This document shows positions 17,527 through 25,945 of a stretch of 64,000 nucleotides of DNA, in pieces (positions within the stretch are counted from its first letter, which is position 1; each line of letters begins with the position of its first letter). A program made the translations under genes and the position numbers. Origin of the DNA: Azospirillum sp. (GTDB taxonomy: Bacteria; Pseudomonadota; Alphaproteobacteria; Azospirillales; Azospirillaceae); assembly GCA_027486405.1 (NCBI GenBank), contig JAIXPD010000024.1, forward strand, positions 124,001 through 188,000, given 5' to 3'. Below the pieces are notes generated by a model, which was not told the origin of the DNA, ran no database searches, and saw only the letters and a program-made list of their open reading frames with translations.

Positions 17527-20214
17527 ATGCAGACCGCCAACGACATCCGCCGCACGTTCCTGGACTATTTCGCCAAGCAGGGCCACCAGATCGTTGAATC
17601 GTCGCCGCTGGTTCCGCGCAACGATCCGACGCTGATGTTCACCAACGCCGGCATGGTGCAGTTCAAGAACGTGTTCACCGGGGCGGAACAGCGGCCCTAT
17701 TCGCGGGCGACGACCTCGCAGAAATGCGTGCGCGCGGGCGGCAAGCACAACGATCTCGACAATGTCGGTTACACGGCGCGCCATCACACCTTCTTTGAAA
17801 TGCTGGGGAATTTCTCCTTCGGCGATTATTTCAAGGACGACGCCATCCATTTCGCCTGGACGCTCGTCACCAAGGAATTCGGGCTGCCCGCCGACAAGCT
17901 GCTGGTGACGGTCCACAGCAGCGACGAAGAGGCCGCCGGGATTTGGCGCAAGGTCGCCGGTCTGTCGGACGATCGCATCATCCGCATCCCGACCGATGAC
18001 AATTTCTGGCGCATGGGCGACACCGGCCCCTGCGGCCCCTGCTCCGAAATCTTCTACGACCACGGCCCGTCCATCGCCGGTGGCCCGCCGGGCAGCCCTG
18101 ACCAGGACGGCGACCGCTTCATCGAGATCTGGAATCTCGTGTTCATGCAGTATGAGCAGCTTGGCCCGGACAATCTGGTCGCGCTGCCCAAGCCGTCCAT
18201 CGACACCGGCATGGGGCTGGAGCGTCTGGCCGCCGTCCTGCAAGGCCAGCACGACAATTACGACATCGACCTGATGCGCGCGCTGATCGTCGCCTCGGCC
18301 GACGCGACCAAGACCTCGCCGGATGGCGCGCACGCGGTCTCGCACCGGGTCATCGCCGATCACCTGCGCTCCTCCTCCTTCCTGATCGCCGATGGCGTGC
18401 TGCCGTCGAACGAAGGCCGTGGCTATGTGCTGCGCCGCATCATGCGCCGCGCCATGCGCCACGCCCATATGATCGGCGCGACCGAGCCGCTGATGCACCG
18501 TCTGGTGTCGGCTCTGGTTCAGCAGATGGGCGACGCCTATCCCGAACTGATCCGCGCCCGCGCCCTGATCGTGGAGACGCTGAAGCTGGAGGAAACCCGC
18601 TTCAAGCAGACCCTCGACCGTGGCCTGCGCCTGCTGGAGGACGAGGTCGGCCGCCTGGGCGAGACGCAGCCGCTGGCCGGTGAGGTGGCGTTCAAGCTGT
18701 ACGACACCTATGGCTTCCCGCTCGATCTGACGCAGGACGTTCTGCGCAGCCAGGGCCGCACCGTGGACGAGGCCGGGTTCAAGGCGTCGATGGACGAGCA
18801 GCGCCGCAAGGCCCGCGAATCCTGGGCCGGGTCGGGCGAGGTCGGCACCGAAAAGCTGTGGTACGAGATCAAGGACGAGCTGGGGGCGACCGAGTTCTTC
18901 GGCTACGACACCGAAGTCGCCGAGGGCAAGGTGACGGCGATCATCAAGGGTGACGCGCGGGTTGAGAGCGCCACGGCGGGTGACGAGGTTCTGGTCGTCG
19001 TCAACCAGACCCCCTTCTACGGCGAATCGGGCGGTCAGGCGGGTGACACCGGCGTGATCTTCTCCGCCGAGGGCACCGAATTCGCCGTGTCGGACACGCA
19101 AAAGAAGCTGGGCGCGGTGTGGGCGCATGTCGGCACCGTGACCAAGGGCGCGCTGAAGGTCGGCGACGTGGTGGAACTGCGGGTGGACAGCGTCCGCCGC
19201 TCCGCCATCCGCGCCAACCACTCCGCCACCCATCTGCTGCACGAGGCGCTGCGCAACCGTCTGGGCGACCATGTCACGCAAAAAGGCTCGCTGGTGGCTC
19301 CGGAGCGCCTGCGCTTCGACATCAGCCAGCCGGTCGGCTTGACCGCCGAAGACATCACGGCGGTCGAGAACGAGGTCAACCGCCGCATTCTGGGCAACAG
19401 CGAGGTCATCACCCGCCTGATGTCCCCGGACGAGGCGCGGGCCGAAGGTGCCATGGCGCTGTTTGGTGAGAAGTACGGCGACGAGGTCCGCGTGGTGTCG
19501 ATGGGCGGCGCGCACGACAGCGCCGACCGCACCTATTCCGTCGAGCTGTGCGGCGGGACTCACGTCCGCCGCACCGGCGACATCGGCGTGTTCAAGATCG
19601 TGTCGGAAGGGGCCGTTGCCGCCGGTGTCCGCCGCATCGAGGCGCTGACCGGCACCGGGGCCAAGGCGTGGCTGTCGGAGCGCGATCAGTGGCTGTCGGA
19701 AGCCGCCACCGTTCTCAAGGTCAAGCCCGACGAGGTTCCGGCCCGCGTGGCGGTGCTGGTCGAGGAACGCCGGAAGATGGAACGCGAATTGGCCGACCTG
19801 CGCCGTCAGGTCGCGCTGAGCGGCTCGGCCGGGCCGAAGAGCGACGGGGCGGGTGACGCCAAGGAGGTTGCGGGGGTGAAGGTCGCCGCCCGCGTCATCG
19901 ACGGTCTGCCCGCCAAGGATCTGAAGCCGATGGCCGACGCGCTGAAGGCGCAGATCGGCTCCGGCGTGGTCGTTCTGATCGCTGGGAACGAGGGCAAGGC
20001 CTCCATCGTCATCGGCGTCACCGACGATCTGACCGCGAGCCTGAGCGCGGTGGAACTGGTCCGCGTGGCGGCCGAAGCGCTGGGCGGGAAGGGGGGCGGC
20101 GGTCGCCCGGACATGGCCCAGGCGGGCGGCCCCGACGTGGCGCTGGCCCCGGCGGCCATCGCCGCCATCGAACAGGCGATCACCGCCAAGCGCGCGGCCA
20201 AGCACGCTGATTGA
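17527..20214 (+). CDS. alaS: Alanyl-tRNA synthetase
   Basis: An 895-residue class II synthetase. [20 protein letters not shown] opens the catalytic domain; the editing domain carries the zinc motif [11 protein letters not shown] and CGGTH (C675, H679), which clears Ser- and Gly-tRNA(Ala). A C-terminal C-Ala domain (about 760-895) includes a Gly-rich [16 protein letters not shown] segment typical of AlaS. The ATG at 17527 gives the family N-terminus; an in-frame start 12 codons earlier does not. A strong terminator follows 16 bases after the stop. Confidence 0.97.
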   Translation: MQTANDIRRTFLDYFAKQGHQIVESSPLVPRNDPTLMFTNAGMVQFKNVFTGAEQRPYSRATTSQKCVRAGGKHNDLDNVGYTARHHTFFEMLGNFSFGDYFKDDAIHFAWTLVTKEFGLPADKLLVTVHSSDEEAAGIWRKVAGLSDDRIIRIPTDDNFWRMGDTGPCGPCSEIFYDHGPSIAGGPPGSPDQDGDRFIEIWNLVFMQYEQLGPDNLVALPKPSIDTGMGLERLAAVLQGQHDNYDIDLMRALIVASADATKTSPDGAHAVSHRVIADHLRSSSFLIADGVLPSNEGRGYVLRRIMRRAMRHAHMIGATEPLMHRLVSALVQQMGDAYPELIRARALIVETLKLEETRFKQTLDRGLRLLEDEVGRLGETQPLAGEVAFKLYDTYGFPLDLTQDVLRSQGRTVDEAGFKASMDEQRRKARESWAGSGEVGTEKLWYEIKDELGATEFFGYDTEVAEGKVTAIIKGDARVESATAGDEVLVVVNQTPFYGESGGQAGDTGVIFSAEGTEFAVSDTQKKLGAVWAHVGTVTKGALKVGDVVELRVDSVRRSAIRANHSATHLLHEALRNRLGDHVTQKGSLVAPERLRFDISQPVGLTAEDITAVENEVNRRILGNSEVITRLMSPDEARAEGAMALFGEKYGDEVRVVSMGGAHDSADRTYSVELCGGTHVRRTGDIGVFKIVSEGAVAAGVRRIEALTGTGAKAWLSERDQWLSEAATVLKVKPDEVPARVAVLVEERRKMERELADLRRQVALSGSAGPKSDGAGDAKEVAGVKVAARVIDGLPAKDLKPMADALKAQIGSGVVVLIAGNEGKASIVIGVTDDLTASLSAVELVRVAAEALGGKGGGGRPDMAQAGGPDVALAPAAIAAIEQAITAKRAAKHAD

Positions 20215-20230
20215 TCCCATCCGGCCCGGA

Positions 20231-20261
20231 AAAGGCCCGCTCTCTCAAGCGGGCCTTTTTT
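20231..20261 (+). terminator. Rho-independent terminator of alaS
   Basis: AAAGGCCCGCT (20231-20241), loop CTCTCA, AGCGGGCCTTTTTT: an 11-bp perfect stem followed by six T. Confidence 0.92.
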
Positions 20262-20295
20262 GTGACCGGCGCACCCCGCACCAGGAGCGTGACCG

Positions 20296-20628
20296 ATGAA
20301 GCTGCCGACGATGCCCTTCACCATCACCGATTGGTCGAAGGTGGCCGTCACCGAACATCCCGGCGAAACCGGCATGGCGCTGTGGCGCACCTTCACCGCC
20401 GGGGATCTGCGCGTGCGGATGGTGGAATACACGCCGGGTTATCTGGCCGATCACTGGTGCGACCGGGGGCATGTGCTGTTCGTGTTGAGCGGCGAACTGG
20501 TGTCGGAGCTGAAGGACGGCCGCCGTTTCACCCTGACCGCCGGAATGAGCTATCAGGTGTCGGATTTCGGCGACGCCGCCCATCGGTCCTTCACACAAAC
20601 CGGGGCCACGCTGTTCATCGTTGATTGA
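20296..20628 (+). CDS. DHCW-motif cupin-fold protein
   Basis: A 110-residue single-domain cupin. MKLPTMPFTITDWSKV, the ADHWCDRGHVLFVL motif and LKDGRRFTLTAGMSYQVSD match the small DHCW cupin family. The His/Asp/Cys cluster could bind a metal, but the family has no assigned reaction. The ATG is preceded by AGGAG. It follows the alaS terminator and lies 18 bases before the MoxR-type gene, so these two may share a transcript. Confidence 0.85.
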   Translation: MKLPTMPFTITDWSKVAVTEHPGETGMALWRTFTAGDLRVRMVEYTPGYLADHWCDRGHVLFVLSGELVSELKDGRRFTLTAGMSYQVSDFGDAAHRSFTQTGATLFIVD

Positions 20629-20646
20629 GCAAAGACAGGGATTGCC

Positions 20647-21492
20647 ATGCGCTTCACTGGAACCGACTCCTACGTCGCCACCGACGATCTGATGGTGGCG
20701 GTCAACGCGGCGATCACGCTGGAACGTCCGCTGCTGGTGAAGGGCGAACCCGGGACCGGCAAGACCGTGCTGGCTGTGGAGGTGGCGCGCGCCCTGAACC
20801 GCCCGCTGCTGTCCTGGCACGTCAAATCCACCACCAAGGCGCAACAGGGCCTGTACGAGTACGACGCGGTCAGCCGCCTGCGCGACAGCCAATTGGGCGA
20901 CGCCAAGGTGCAGGACATCGGCAACTACATCGTCAAGGGCAAGCTGTGGGAAGCCTTTGATGCCCCGATCCCGCCCGTGCTGCTGATCGACGAGATCGAC
21001 AAGGCCGACATCGAGTTCCCCAACGACCTGCTGCTCGAACTCGACCGGATGGAGTTTCACGTCTACGAGACGCGGCAGACGATCAAGGCGGCGCAGCGGC
21101 CCATCGTCATCATCACCTCCAACAACGAAAAGGAGCTGCCGGACGCGTTCCTGCGCCGCTGCTTCTTTCACTACATCCGCTTTCCCGACCGGGCGACGAT
21201 GGAGCGGATCGTCGAGGTGCATCACCCCGGCCTGAAACAGGCCCTGCTGCGCGAGGCGATGGCCCTGTTCTACGATCTGCGCGAGGTTCCGGGGTTGAAG
21301 AAAAAGCCCTCCACCTCCGAATTGTTGGACTGGATCAAGCTGCTGATGGTTGAGGACATCGATCCGGAGACCCTGCGGGCCAAGGACGCGCGCACGCTGA
21401 TTCCGCCGCTGTGCGGTGCCCTGCTGAAGAACGAGCAGGACGTCCACACGCTCGAACGTCTGGCCTTCCTGGCCCGGCGCGAGGGGCGTTGA
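20647..21492 (+). CDS. MoxR-family AAA+ ATPase
   Basis: A 281-residue ATPase with Walker A GEPGTGKT (33-40), Walker B VLLIDEIDKA (111-120), sensor ITSNNEKELP and an arginine-finger region DAFLRRCFFHYIRFP. MoxR proteins act as chaperones that mature partner complexes, usually with a VWA-domain protein. None is next to it here: the following genes are unrelated, while CoxE, a VWA protein, is 10 kb away with its own MoxR partner CoxD. Its partner is therefore unknown. A hairpin follows at 21620. Confidence 0.9.
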   Translation: MRFTGTDSYVATDDLMVAVNAAITLERPLLVKGEPGTGKTVLAVEVARALNRPLLSWHVKSTTKAQQGLYEYDAVSRLRDSQLGDAKVQDIGNYIVKGKLWEAFDAPIPPVLLIDEIDKADIEFPNDLLLELDRMEFHVYETRQTIKAAQRPIVIITSNNEKELPDAFLRRCFFHYIRFPDRATMERIVEVHHPGLKQALLREAMALFYDLREVPGLKKKPSTSELLDWIKLLMVEDIDPETLRAKDARTLIPPLCGALLKNEQDVHTLERLAFLARREGR

Positions 21493-21619
21493 GGCGTTGC
21501 GAACGGTGTTGCGAGCAAAAATCACGGCGGTGGCGATTGGTGGGTTGACGCCACGCCACCGCAACGGGTAAGCAAGGGGTATGACTTACGCCCTCACCAT
21601 GCGAATGCGAATTACCGGC

Positions 21620-21647
21620 CCGGCGCTCTGACAGCGCCGGTTGTTTG
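21620..21647 (+). terminator. Probable terminator of the MoxR-type gene
   Basis: CCGGCGCT (21620-21627), loop CTGAC, AGCGCCGG (21633-21640), then TTGTTTG: a perfect 8-bp GC stem and a moderate T-run. Confidence 0.55.
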
Positions 21648-21793
21648 CCGTGTTCGTGATCCATGTGTGTGGGAGTGTGTGGCGTGTCGCTGCACCATCG
21701 GGTTTCTGGAACCCTCAATCCAGTTTCCAACAGCGCTTTGAGTGAACGTTCCGTGTCGGTCCAGCCTTGTGGCTGCCGTCTTGGGGAGCGAAT

Positions 21794-21863
21794 GCGTGGG
21801 TTTGCGCGAATTCTTCACCCGGTCCGCTGAGGCGGTCCGGGGCACGCCTGACCACACCCACGC
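21794..21863 (+). promoter_or_regulatory. Structured leader before the threonine dehydratase gene
   Basis: Outer arms GCGTGGGT (21794-21801) and ACCCACGC (21856-21863) are perfectly complementary and extend with an extra base (AATG.../...CATT). Inside is a second hairpin, CCGGTCCG-CTGAGG-CGGTCCGG, with one mismatch. It ends about 12 bases before the AAGGA ribosome site. It matches no riboswitch class I know. Confidence 0.35.
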
Positions 21864-21888
21864 CATTCCGTTCCCAAGGATTTGTCCG

Positions 21889-22854
21889 ATGCCCACCGCG
21901 CATTGTGATGCCGCGCGCCCGTTTTCCGTCTGCGCCTCCTCCGAAGACCGTCTTCCCGCCTGGCTGCCGCTGCGCGCCGTCACCGACGCGGCGGCGCGGC
22001 TGCACGGCCACATCGTCCGCACGCCGCTGCTGCACGCCCCGGCGTTGGGCCGTGATCTGTGGCTGAAGGCGGAAACCTTCCAGGCGACCGGGGCGTTCAA
22101 GGAACGCGGCGCGCTGAACCGGCTGTTGCGGCTGTCGGCCCTGGAACGGGCGGGTGGGGTGGTCGCCATGTCGGCGGGCAACCACGCGCAAGGGGTCGCG
22201 CTGCACGCCCGCCGCCTGGGGGTGAAGGCGACCATCGTCATGCCGGAGACGGCCCCGCGCTGCAAGGTGGAGCGCACGGCGGAGCTGGGGGCGGAGGTTG
22301 TGTTGCACGGCGCCACGGTGGGCGAGGCCAAGGGCAAGGCGCTGGAACTGGCCGCCGAACGGCGTTTGACCTTCGTCCATCCCTACGACGACCCCGACGT
22401 CATCGCCGGTCAGGGCACGGTGGGGCTGGAGGTGCTGGCCGACCGCCCGGACGTGGACACGCTGGTGGTCCCGGTGGGCGGCGGCGGCCTTTTGGCGGGA
22501 ATCACGGCGGCGGTGAAGGCGATCAAGCCCGGCGTCCGCGTCGTCGGTGTGCGGCTGGCCCAGCGCGGCGGCCGAACCCTGGCCGACGGCATCAACGTCC
22601 ACGCCCTGGGCAAGCTGCCGCAGGAACTGGTCGCCACCCTGGTCGATTCGGTGGTCGAGGTGTCGGAAGGCGAGATCGCCGCCGCAATGCGCGCCTTGCA
22701 TGGATCCTTCGGCGTGGTGGCCGAAGGGGCCGGGGCGGCGGCGGTGGCGGCGCTGCTGACCGGCCGGTTGGGCCGCACCGGGCGGACGGTGGCGGTTCTG
22801 TCAGGCCGCAACGTCGATGGCGACACGCTGGCGCGGACGCTGGCGGCGGCCTGA
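21889..22854 (+). CDS. Threonine/serine dehydratase (PLP-dependent, TdcB/IlvA-like)
   Basis: A 321-residue fold-type II PLP enzyme. The PLP lysine is K71 in ATGAFKERGALN, the Asn loop is SAGNHAQG and the phosphate-binding Gly loop is VPVGGGGLLAG. There is no C-terminal ACT regulatory domain, so it resembles catabolic threonine ammonia-lyase rather than feedback-controlled IlvA; serine dehydratase or serine racemase activity is also possible. I chose ATG 21889 because AAGGA lies 8 bases upstream and the length fits; the frame runs open further upstream through the structured leader. Confidence 0.87.
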   Translation: MPTAHCDAARPFSVCASSEDRLPAWLPLRAVTDAAARLHGHIVRTPLLHAPALGRDLWLKAETFQATGAFKERGALNRLLRLSALERAGGVVAMSAGNHAQGVALHARRLGVKATIVMPETAPRCKVERTAELGAEVVLHGATVGEAKGKALELAAERRLTFVHPYDDPDVIAGQGTVGLEVLADRPDVDTLVVPVGGGGLLAGITAAVKAIKPGVRVVGVRLAQRGGRTLADGINVHALGKLPQELVATLVDSVVEVSEGEIAAAMRALHGSFGVVAEGAGAAAVAALLTGRLGRTGRTVAVLSGRNVDGDTLARTLAAA

Positions 22855-22879
22855 GGGATGGTGGTTGGGGTGGGTGGGG

Positions 22880-23602
22880 TTATTCCCGCCCCAGCACCCG
22901 ATCCACCACGGCGTCGGCCCATTCGCGGGAGCGGAAGCTCGCCTTGGCCTCCACCGGGTCATACACCCGCTCCACCCACTCCCAAAAGGGGGTTGGCCGC
23001 TTGTCGTTGTAGGCGGCGTAGAGTTCGAAGAAGTAATCGAGGATCCCGGTCTTGGCCTGTTTGAAATGGCCGTATTTCCAGGACAATTGCCCGGTTGCCT
23101 CGGCCAGCGGGCGTTGTTCGTGCACGAACATGAACAGCGCGGCCATGAAACCGGCGCGGTCCGCCCCGGATTTGCAATGCATCAACGCCGGATAGGGCAT
23201 GGTCGCGAACAGCTCCCGCGCCTTCAGCAGCGTTTCCTTTTTCGGCATGTCGCGGGAATTGACCGGAAAATCGATCAGCTCCAGCCCATGCGCCCGGCAG
23301 GCTTCCGCCTCCAGAATGTAGGAGGCGCAATCGCGCCCGCCGCGCAGGTTGAGGATTGTCCGCACCCCGTTGCGCGCCGCCGCCGCAATGTGCGAGGGCG
23401 AGGGTTGGCTCGCCCGGTACATGTTGGGCGAGATCCGATGGGTGTTGGAATAGATCAGCCGGAAACAGGCGTGATCGATGAACACGCTTTCAAAATGGCC
23501 AAGCGCCCGTTGCCAGGGGGTGGCCATGCGCCCGCGCCCGCGCTTGATCCCATCCGCAAGCGCCGTGGTGATGCGGCGCAGGAACCATTTCTTGTTGGCC
23601 AA
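22880..23602 (-). CDS. Dual-specificity/tyrosine phosphatase-like protein
   Basis: A 240-residue protein with the cysteine-phosphatase P-loop HCKSGADR at 142-149 (catalytic C143, R149) preceded by a beta-strand PALM. The upstream MYRASQPSPSHIAAAARNGV and TILNLRG segments match the bacterial DSP/PTP fold. Substrate unknown: protein Tyr, lipid or inositol phosphate are all possible. The start is not an ATG. I favour TTG at 23602, 7 bases after GGAAGG; a TTG at 23617 is the alternative, and the first ATG would cut off the N-terminus. A promoter-like TTGACG-N16-TATGTT lies just upstream. It follows the tandem unknown paralogues on the same strand. Confidence 0.82.
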   Translation of the reverse strand: MANKKWFLRRITTALADGIKRGRGRMATPWQRALGHFESVFIDHACFRLIYSNTHRISPNMYRASQPSPSHIAAAARNGVRTILNLRGGRDCASYILEAEACRAHGLELIDFPVNSRDMPKKETLLKARELFATMPYPALMHCKSGADRAGFMAALFMFVHEQRPLAEATGQLSWKYGHFKQAKTGILDYFFELYAAYNDKRPTPFWEWVERVYDPVEAKASFRSREWADAVVDRVLGRE

Positions 23603-23633
23603 GATGCTGCCTTCCAACGGTCATACGCGGGCC

Positions 23634-23661
23634 AACATAGGGACGGATCGGCCAACGTCAA
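23634..23661 (-). promoter_or_regulatory. Sigma-70-like promoter for the phosphatase gene
   Basis: Minus strand: TTGACG (23661-23656), 16-base spacer, TATGTT (23639-23634). Transcription would begin near 23627, giving a leader of about 25 bases to the TTG start. Confidence 0.45.
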
Positions 23662-23682
23662 GCGCGCATCGAGGCGTTCCCC

Positions 23683-24690
23683 TTACGCCACCGCTTCGTT
23701 CACGGGCTGCAAACGCTGGTACATGCCGTGATGGGCGGCCAGCGCGAGCACGATTTCCATGTACAGGTTGATCAGGCCGTTGGCGTAGAAGGCCGGGCAA
23801 CCGGTGTAGTGGCGTTCGCCCACCATCGCCGTCGGCTCGATCAGGGCGCTGTTCAGCAGGATGATGTCCTGCTCCGCATCGTAGAGAAAGGCGGTCTGGT
23901 CGGGGCGCAGCGGGTGGATGGCCTGATGGTCGTCGGCCTCGATCCCCCCCGCCGTCATGAATTGGCACAGCATGCCAAGGCTGCCCATCGCCAGGGGCAA
24001 CATCTGCTTCAGGCTGCGGCGGGCGAGGTCGTCGTAGCGCGGGGTGTCGAGGCCGGGGCGCAGCAGCGGGGCCGATTCCACCAGATTCCAGCAGACATGC
24101 AGCGCGGTGTGGCTGCCGGTCTTGGTGATCGACAGCATGTCATAGCCCGACGGCGAATGCAGGACGGAGTTGTTCAGCGCCTGGGTCAGCACGAAGCAGG
24201 CGGCGGCCAACTCGGTGATCGTCCCCTCCGTCCGGCAGCGGTCCTCCTCCAGCATCACCTTCAGCGCCCAATCGCGGATGATGGCGTCGAGCAGGTGACA
24301 AATGGCGTCGCGCAGGAAGCCGATCATCCGCTCCGGCGCGGCGGCGGCCAGACCGTCGGGGTCGGCGACATCCAGGCCGTGCGGCGAGTCCGGCGGGTTG
24401 GACAGCGCAACATGGCCATCCTCGTCCAGCGGCAGCCGGTTCATGATGTGGGCGCGCAGATCGGCGTAGAGCACGGCCAACAGGGTGTTGATGGCGACCT
24501 TCTCGTAATCCTCTTTGCGGGTGTCGCCGTGGACCGGGCAATGGCCGCCCAACTGTTGCAATTCCTGCCCGAACAGGTAATTCGGATCCTCGGCGATCCG
24601 GTGGAGAAGGGGGGCCAGATTGATCCGGGTCATCCCCGCCGTGTCATGGGCGGCCAGATAGGCCAGGGCGAAATCATTCGGACGCGCCAT
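23683..24690 (-). CDS. Protein of unknown family, second member of a tandem paralogue pair
   Basis: A 335-residue soluble-looking protein, no signal peptide. It aligns end to end with the product of 24696-25775. Shared blocks are NDFA near the start, YLFG.EL, G.CP.H, LRDA.CHLLDA.I.DW, GYDMLSITKTGSHTA.H.CW, YDDL.RRSLKQ, DQTAF and a C-terminal YTGCPAFY..GLI.LYM. The conserved Cys and His (CPVH, CHLLD, HVCW, TGCPAFY) could bind a metal. I recognise no known domain. The ATG 24690 lies 5 bases after the upstream stop, with AGGAGGG in front, so it is translated from the same mRNA. Helical predictions by eye dominate. Confidence 0.75.
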   Translation of the reverse strand: MARPNDFALAYLAAHDTAGMTRINLAPLLHRIAEDPNYLFGQELQQLGGHCPVHGDTRKEDYEKVAINTLLAVLYADLRAHIMNRLPLDEDGHVALSNPPDSPHGLDVADPDGLAAAAPERMIGFLRDAICHLLDAIIRDWALKVMLEEDRCRTEGTITELAAACFVLTQALNNSVLHSPSGYDMLSITKTGSHTALHVCWNLVESAPLLRPGLDTPRYDDLARRSLKQMLPLAMGSLGMLCQFMTAGGIEADDHQAIHPLRPDQTAFLYDAEQDIILLNSALIEPTAMVGERHYTGCPAFYANGLINLYMEIVLALAAHHGMYQRLQPVNEAVA

Positions 24691-24695
24691 GTCCC

Positions 24696-25775
24696 TCAAC
24701 CCTCCTGCAAGCGCTCGTAAACACCGTAATCAATCGCCAGCGCCGCCACCATGTCCATGTACAGCTTGATCAGGCCGGTGGTGTAGAAGGCGGGGCAGCC
24801 GGTGTAATAGCGCTCGCCCGGCTTGGCGAAGCGCGCGATGGGGTCGGCGTTCAGCCGGATCAGGCCCGACTCGTCCAGAACAAAGGCGGTCTGATCCTTG
24901 GGCAGGCGATGGACGGCCAAGCCGTCATGCGGCTCGATCCCGCTTTCCTCCATGTAATGGACCAGCATGCCCAGGCTGGCCATCGACAGTGGGATGATCT
25001 GTTTCAGGCTGCGGCGGACGAGATCGTCGTAAAAGGCAACCTCCCGGCCGGGAACCAGCAGGGGGGCGGCCTCCACCAAGGCCCAACAGATGTGGATGGC
25101 GGTGTGGCTGCCGGTCTTGGTGATCGACAGCATGTCGTAGCCGGCGCGCTGGTAGAGGGCGGAATTGTCCAACGTCGTCCGCAAGACGAAGGTGGCCGCC
25201 GCATCCAGGGAGATTTCGCCGGAACCCAGGGCGCGGTAATGCTCCTCCTCCAGCAGCAGATCCTTGACCCAGTCGGTGATGAGCGCGTCGAGCAGGTGAC
25301 AGGTGGCGTCGCGCAGGACGGAGCACACCGCGTCCGGCTCCGCCGCCGCCATGGCCGGGCGGTCCGCCGGGTCCAGCTTGTGCGGCGACAGGGGTGGGAT
25401 CGGCAGCATCAGACGGCCCAACTCGTCCAACGGCATCTTGGCGGCGATGTGGTCGCGCAGCCGGTTGAACAGCAGCGACAACAGGCTGTTGACGACGATC
25501 TTATCGGCGTCGTCCTGCGGCACACCGGGGGCGGCTTCCCCCTCCGCCGGGAGCGGGTCGTCTTCAGGGGCCGCGTCAGCGGGCACGGGGGCGGGGGCAT
25601 GGAACGGGCATTGTCCGGCCCCGCGCCGCAGCTCTGCACCGAACAGATAGGCCGGGTCGGCCTGGATCCGTTGCAGGATGTGGGCGACCGACACCCGCGA
25701 CAACCCAACCTCGCCATGGGCGGCGTTGAAGGTCTGGGCGAAATCGTTGGAGCGGCTGGGCGGGGTCTGGGACAT
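24696..25775 (-). CDS. Protein of unknown family, first member of a tandem paralogue pair
   Basis: A 359-residue paralogue of the next gene. It differs mainly by an acidic Pro/Ala-rich insertion after CPFHA (about residues 58-90, with PVPADAAPEDDPLPAEGEAA) where the other copy is short. Conserved blocks include GYDMLSITKTGSHTAIHICW and YYTGCPAFYTTGLIKLYMDM. Function unknown. Start: ATG at 25775 (MSQTPP); an in-frame TTG at 25811 would add 12 Lys/Pro residues and has little support. The gene is first in a minus-strand unit and has an unusual inverted-repeat element in its leader (25790-25916). Confidence 0.75.
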   Translation of the reverse strand: MSQTPPSRSNDFAQTFNAAHGEVGLSRVSVAHILQRIQADPAYLFGAELRRGAGQCPFHAPAPVPADAAPEDDPLPAEGEAAPGVPQDDADKIVVNSLLSLLFNRLRDHIAAKMPLDELGRLMLPIPPLSPHKLDPADRPAMAAAEPDAVCSVLRDATCHLLDALITDWVKDLLLEEEHYRALGSGEISLDAAATFVLRTTLDNSALYQRAGYDMLSITKTGSHTAIHICWALVEAAPLLVPGREVAFYDDLVRRSLKQIIPLSMASLGMLVHYMEESGIEPHDGLAVHRLPKDQTAFVLDESGLIRLNADPIARFAKPGERYYTGCPAFYTTGLIKLYMDMVAALAIDYGVYERLQEG

Positions 25776-25789
25776 CGGCGGCGGCTTCT

Positions 25790-25916
25790 GCGGTGGTTTC
25801 GTCGCGGTCAACGGGGCAGGCCCATCACCGGCAAGGTGAGGAGGCCCGTCACCGAACGGTGATCAAGCATCTGCACCGTAAGGTGAAACGGCCGCCGCTG
25901 GCAACGAAACCACCGC
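25790..25916 (-). repeat. Nested inverted-repeat element with three internal palindromes
   Basis: Perfect 13-base inverted arms GCGGTGGTTTCGT (25790-25802) and ACGAAACCACCGC (25904-25916). Between them lie three palindromes on a roughly 24-base period: TCACCGGCAAGGTGA (25825-25839), TCACCGAACGGTGA (25849-25862) and GCACCGTAAGGTGA (25873-25886). It sits 15 bases before the ATG of the first unknown paralogue. It could be an operator array, a folded leader RNA, or a small palindromic repeat unit. Confidence 0.6.
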
Positions 25917-25929
25917 GCGCTGAGCGAAT

Positions 25930-25941
25930 ATGACGCGTCAT
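25930..25941. promoter_or_regulatory. Perfect 12-base palindrome, possible regulator site
   Basis: ATGACGCGTCAT, just after the 5'-nucleotidase stop and upstream of the inverted-repeat element. A twofold symmetric site of this kind suits a dimeric repressor for the paralogue operon. Chance occurrence is possible. Confidence 0.25.
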
Positions 25942-25945
25942 GCGC

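Larger units (their letters stand above)
21493..21888 (+). other. 396-base intergenic region with hairpins
   Basis: No convincing protein-coding frame. It holds a probable terminator (21620-21647), a CTGGA/TCCAG hairpin near 21712-21725 and a larger nested stem-loop directly upstream of the threonine dehydratase start (described separately). It probably contains the promoter and leader of that gene. Confidence 0.6.

Noticed and set aside
17467-20220. A 917-codon open frame on the minus strand across alaS
   Set aside because: It is the antisense shadow of alaS; the translation is low-complexity (Gly/Arg/His/Gln-rich) with no domain, as expected in high-GC DNA.
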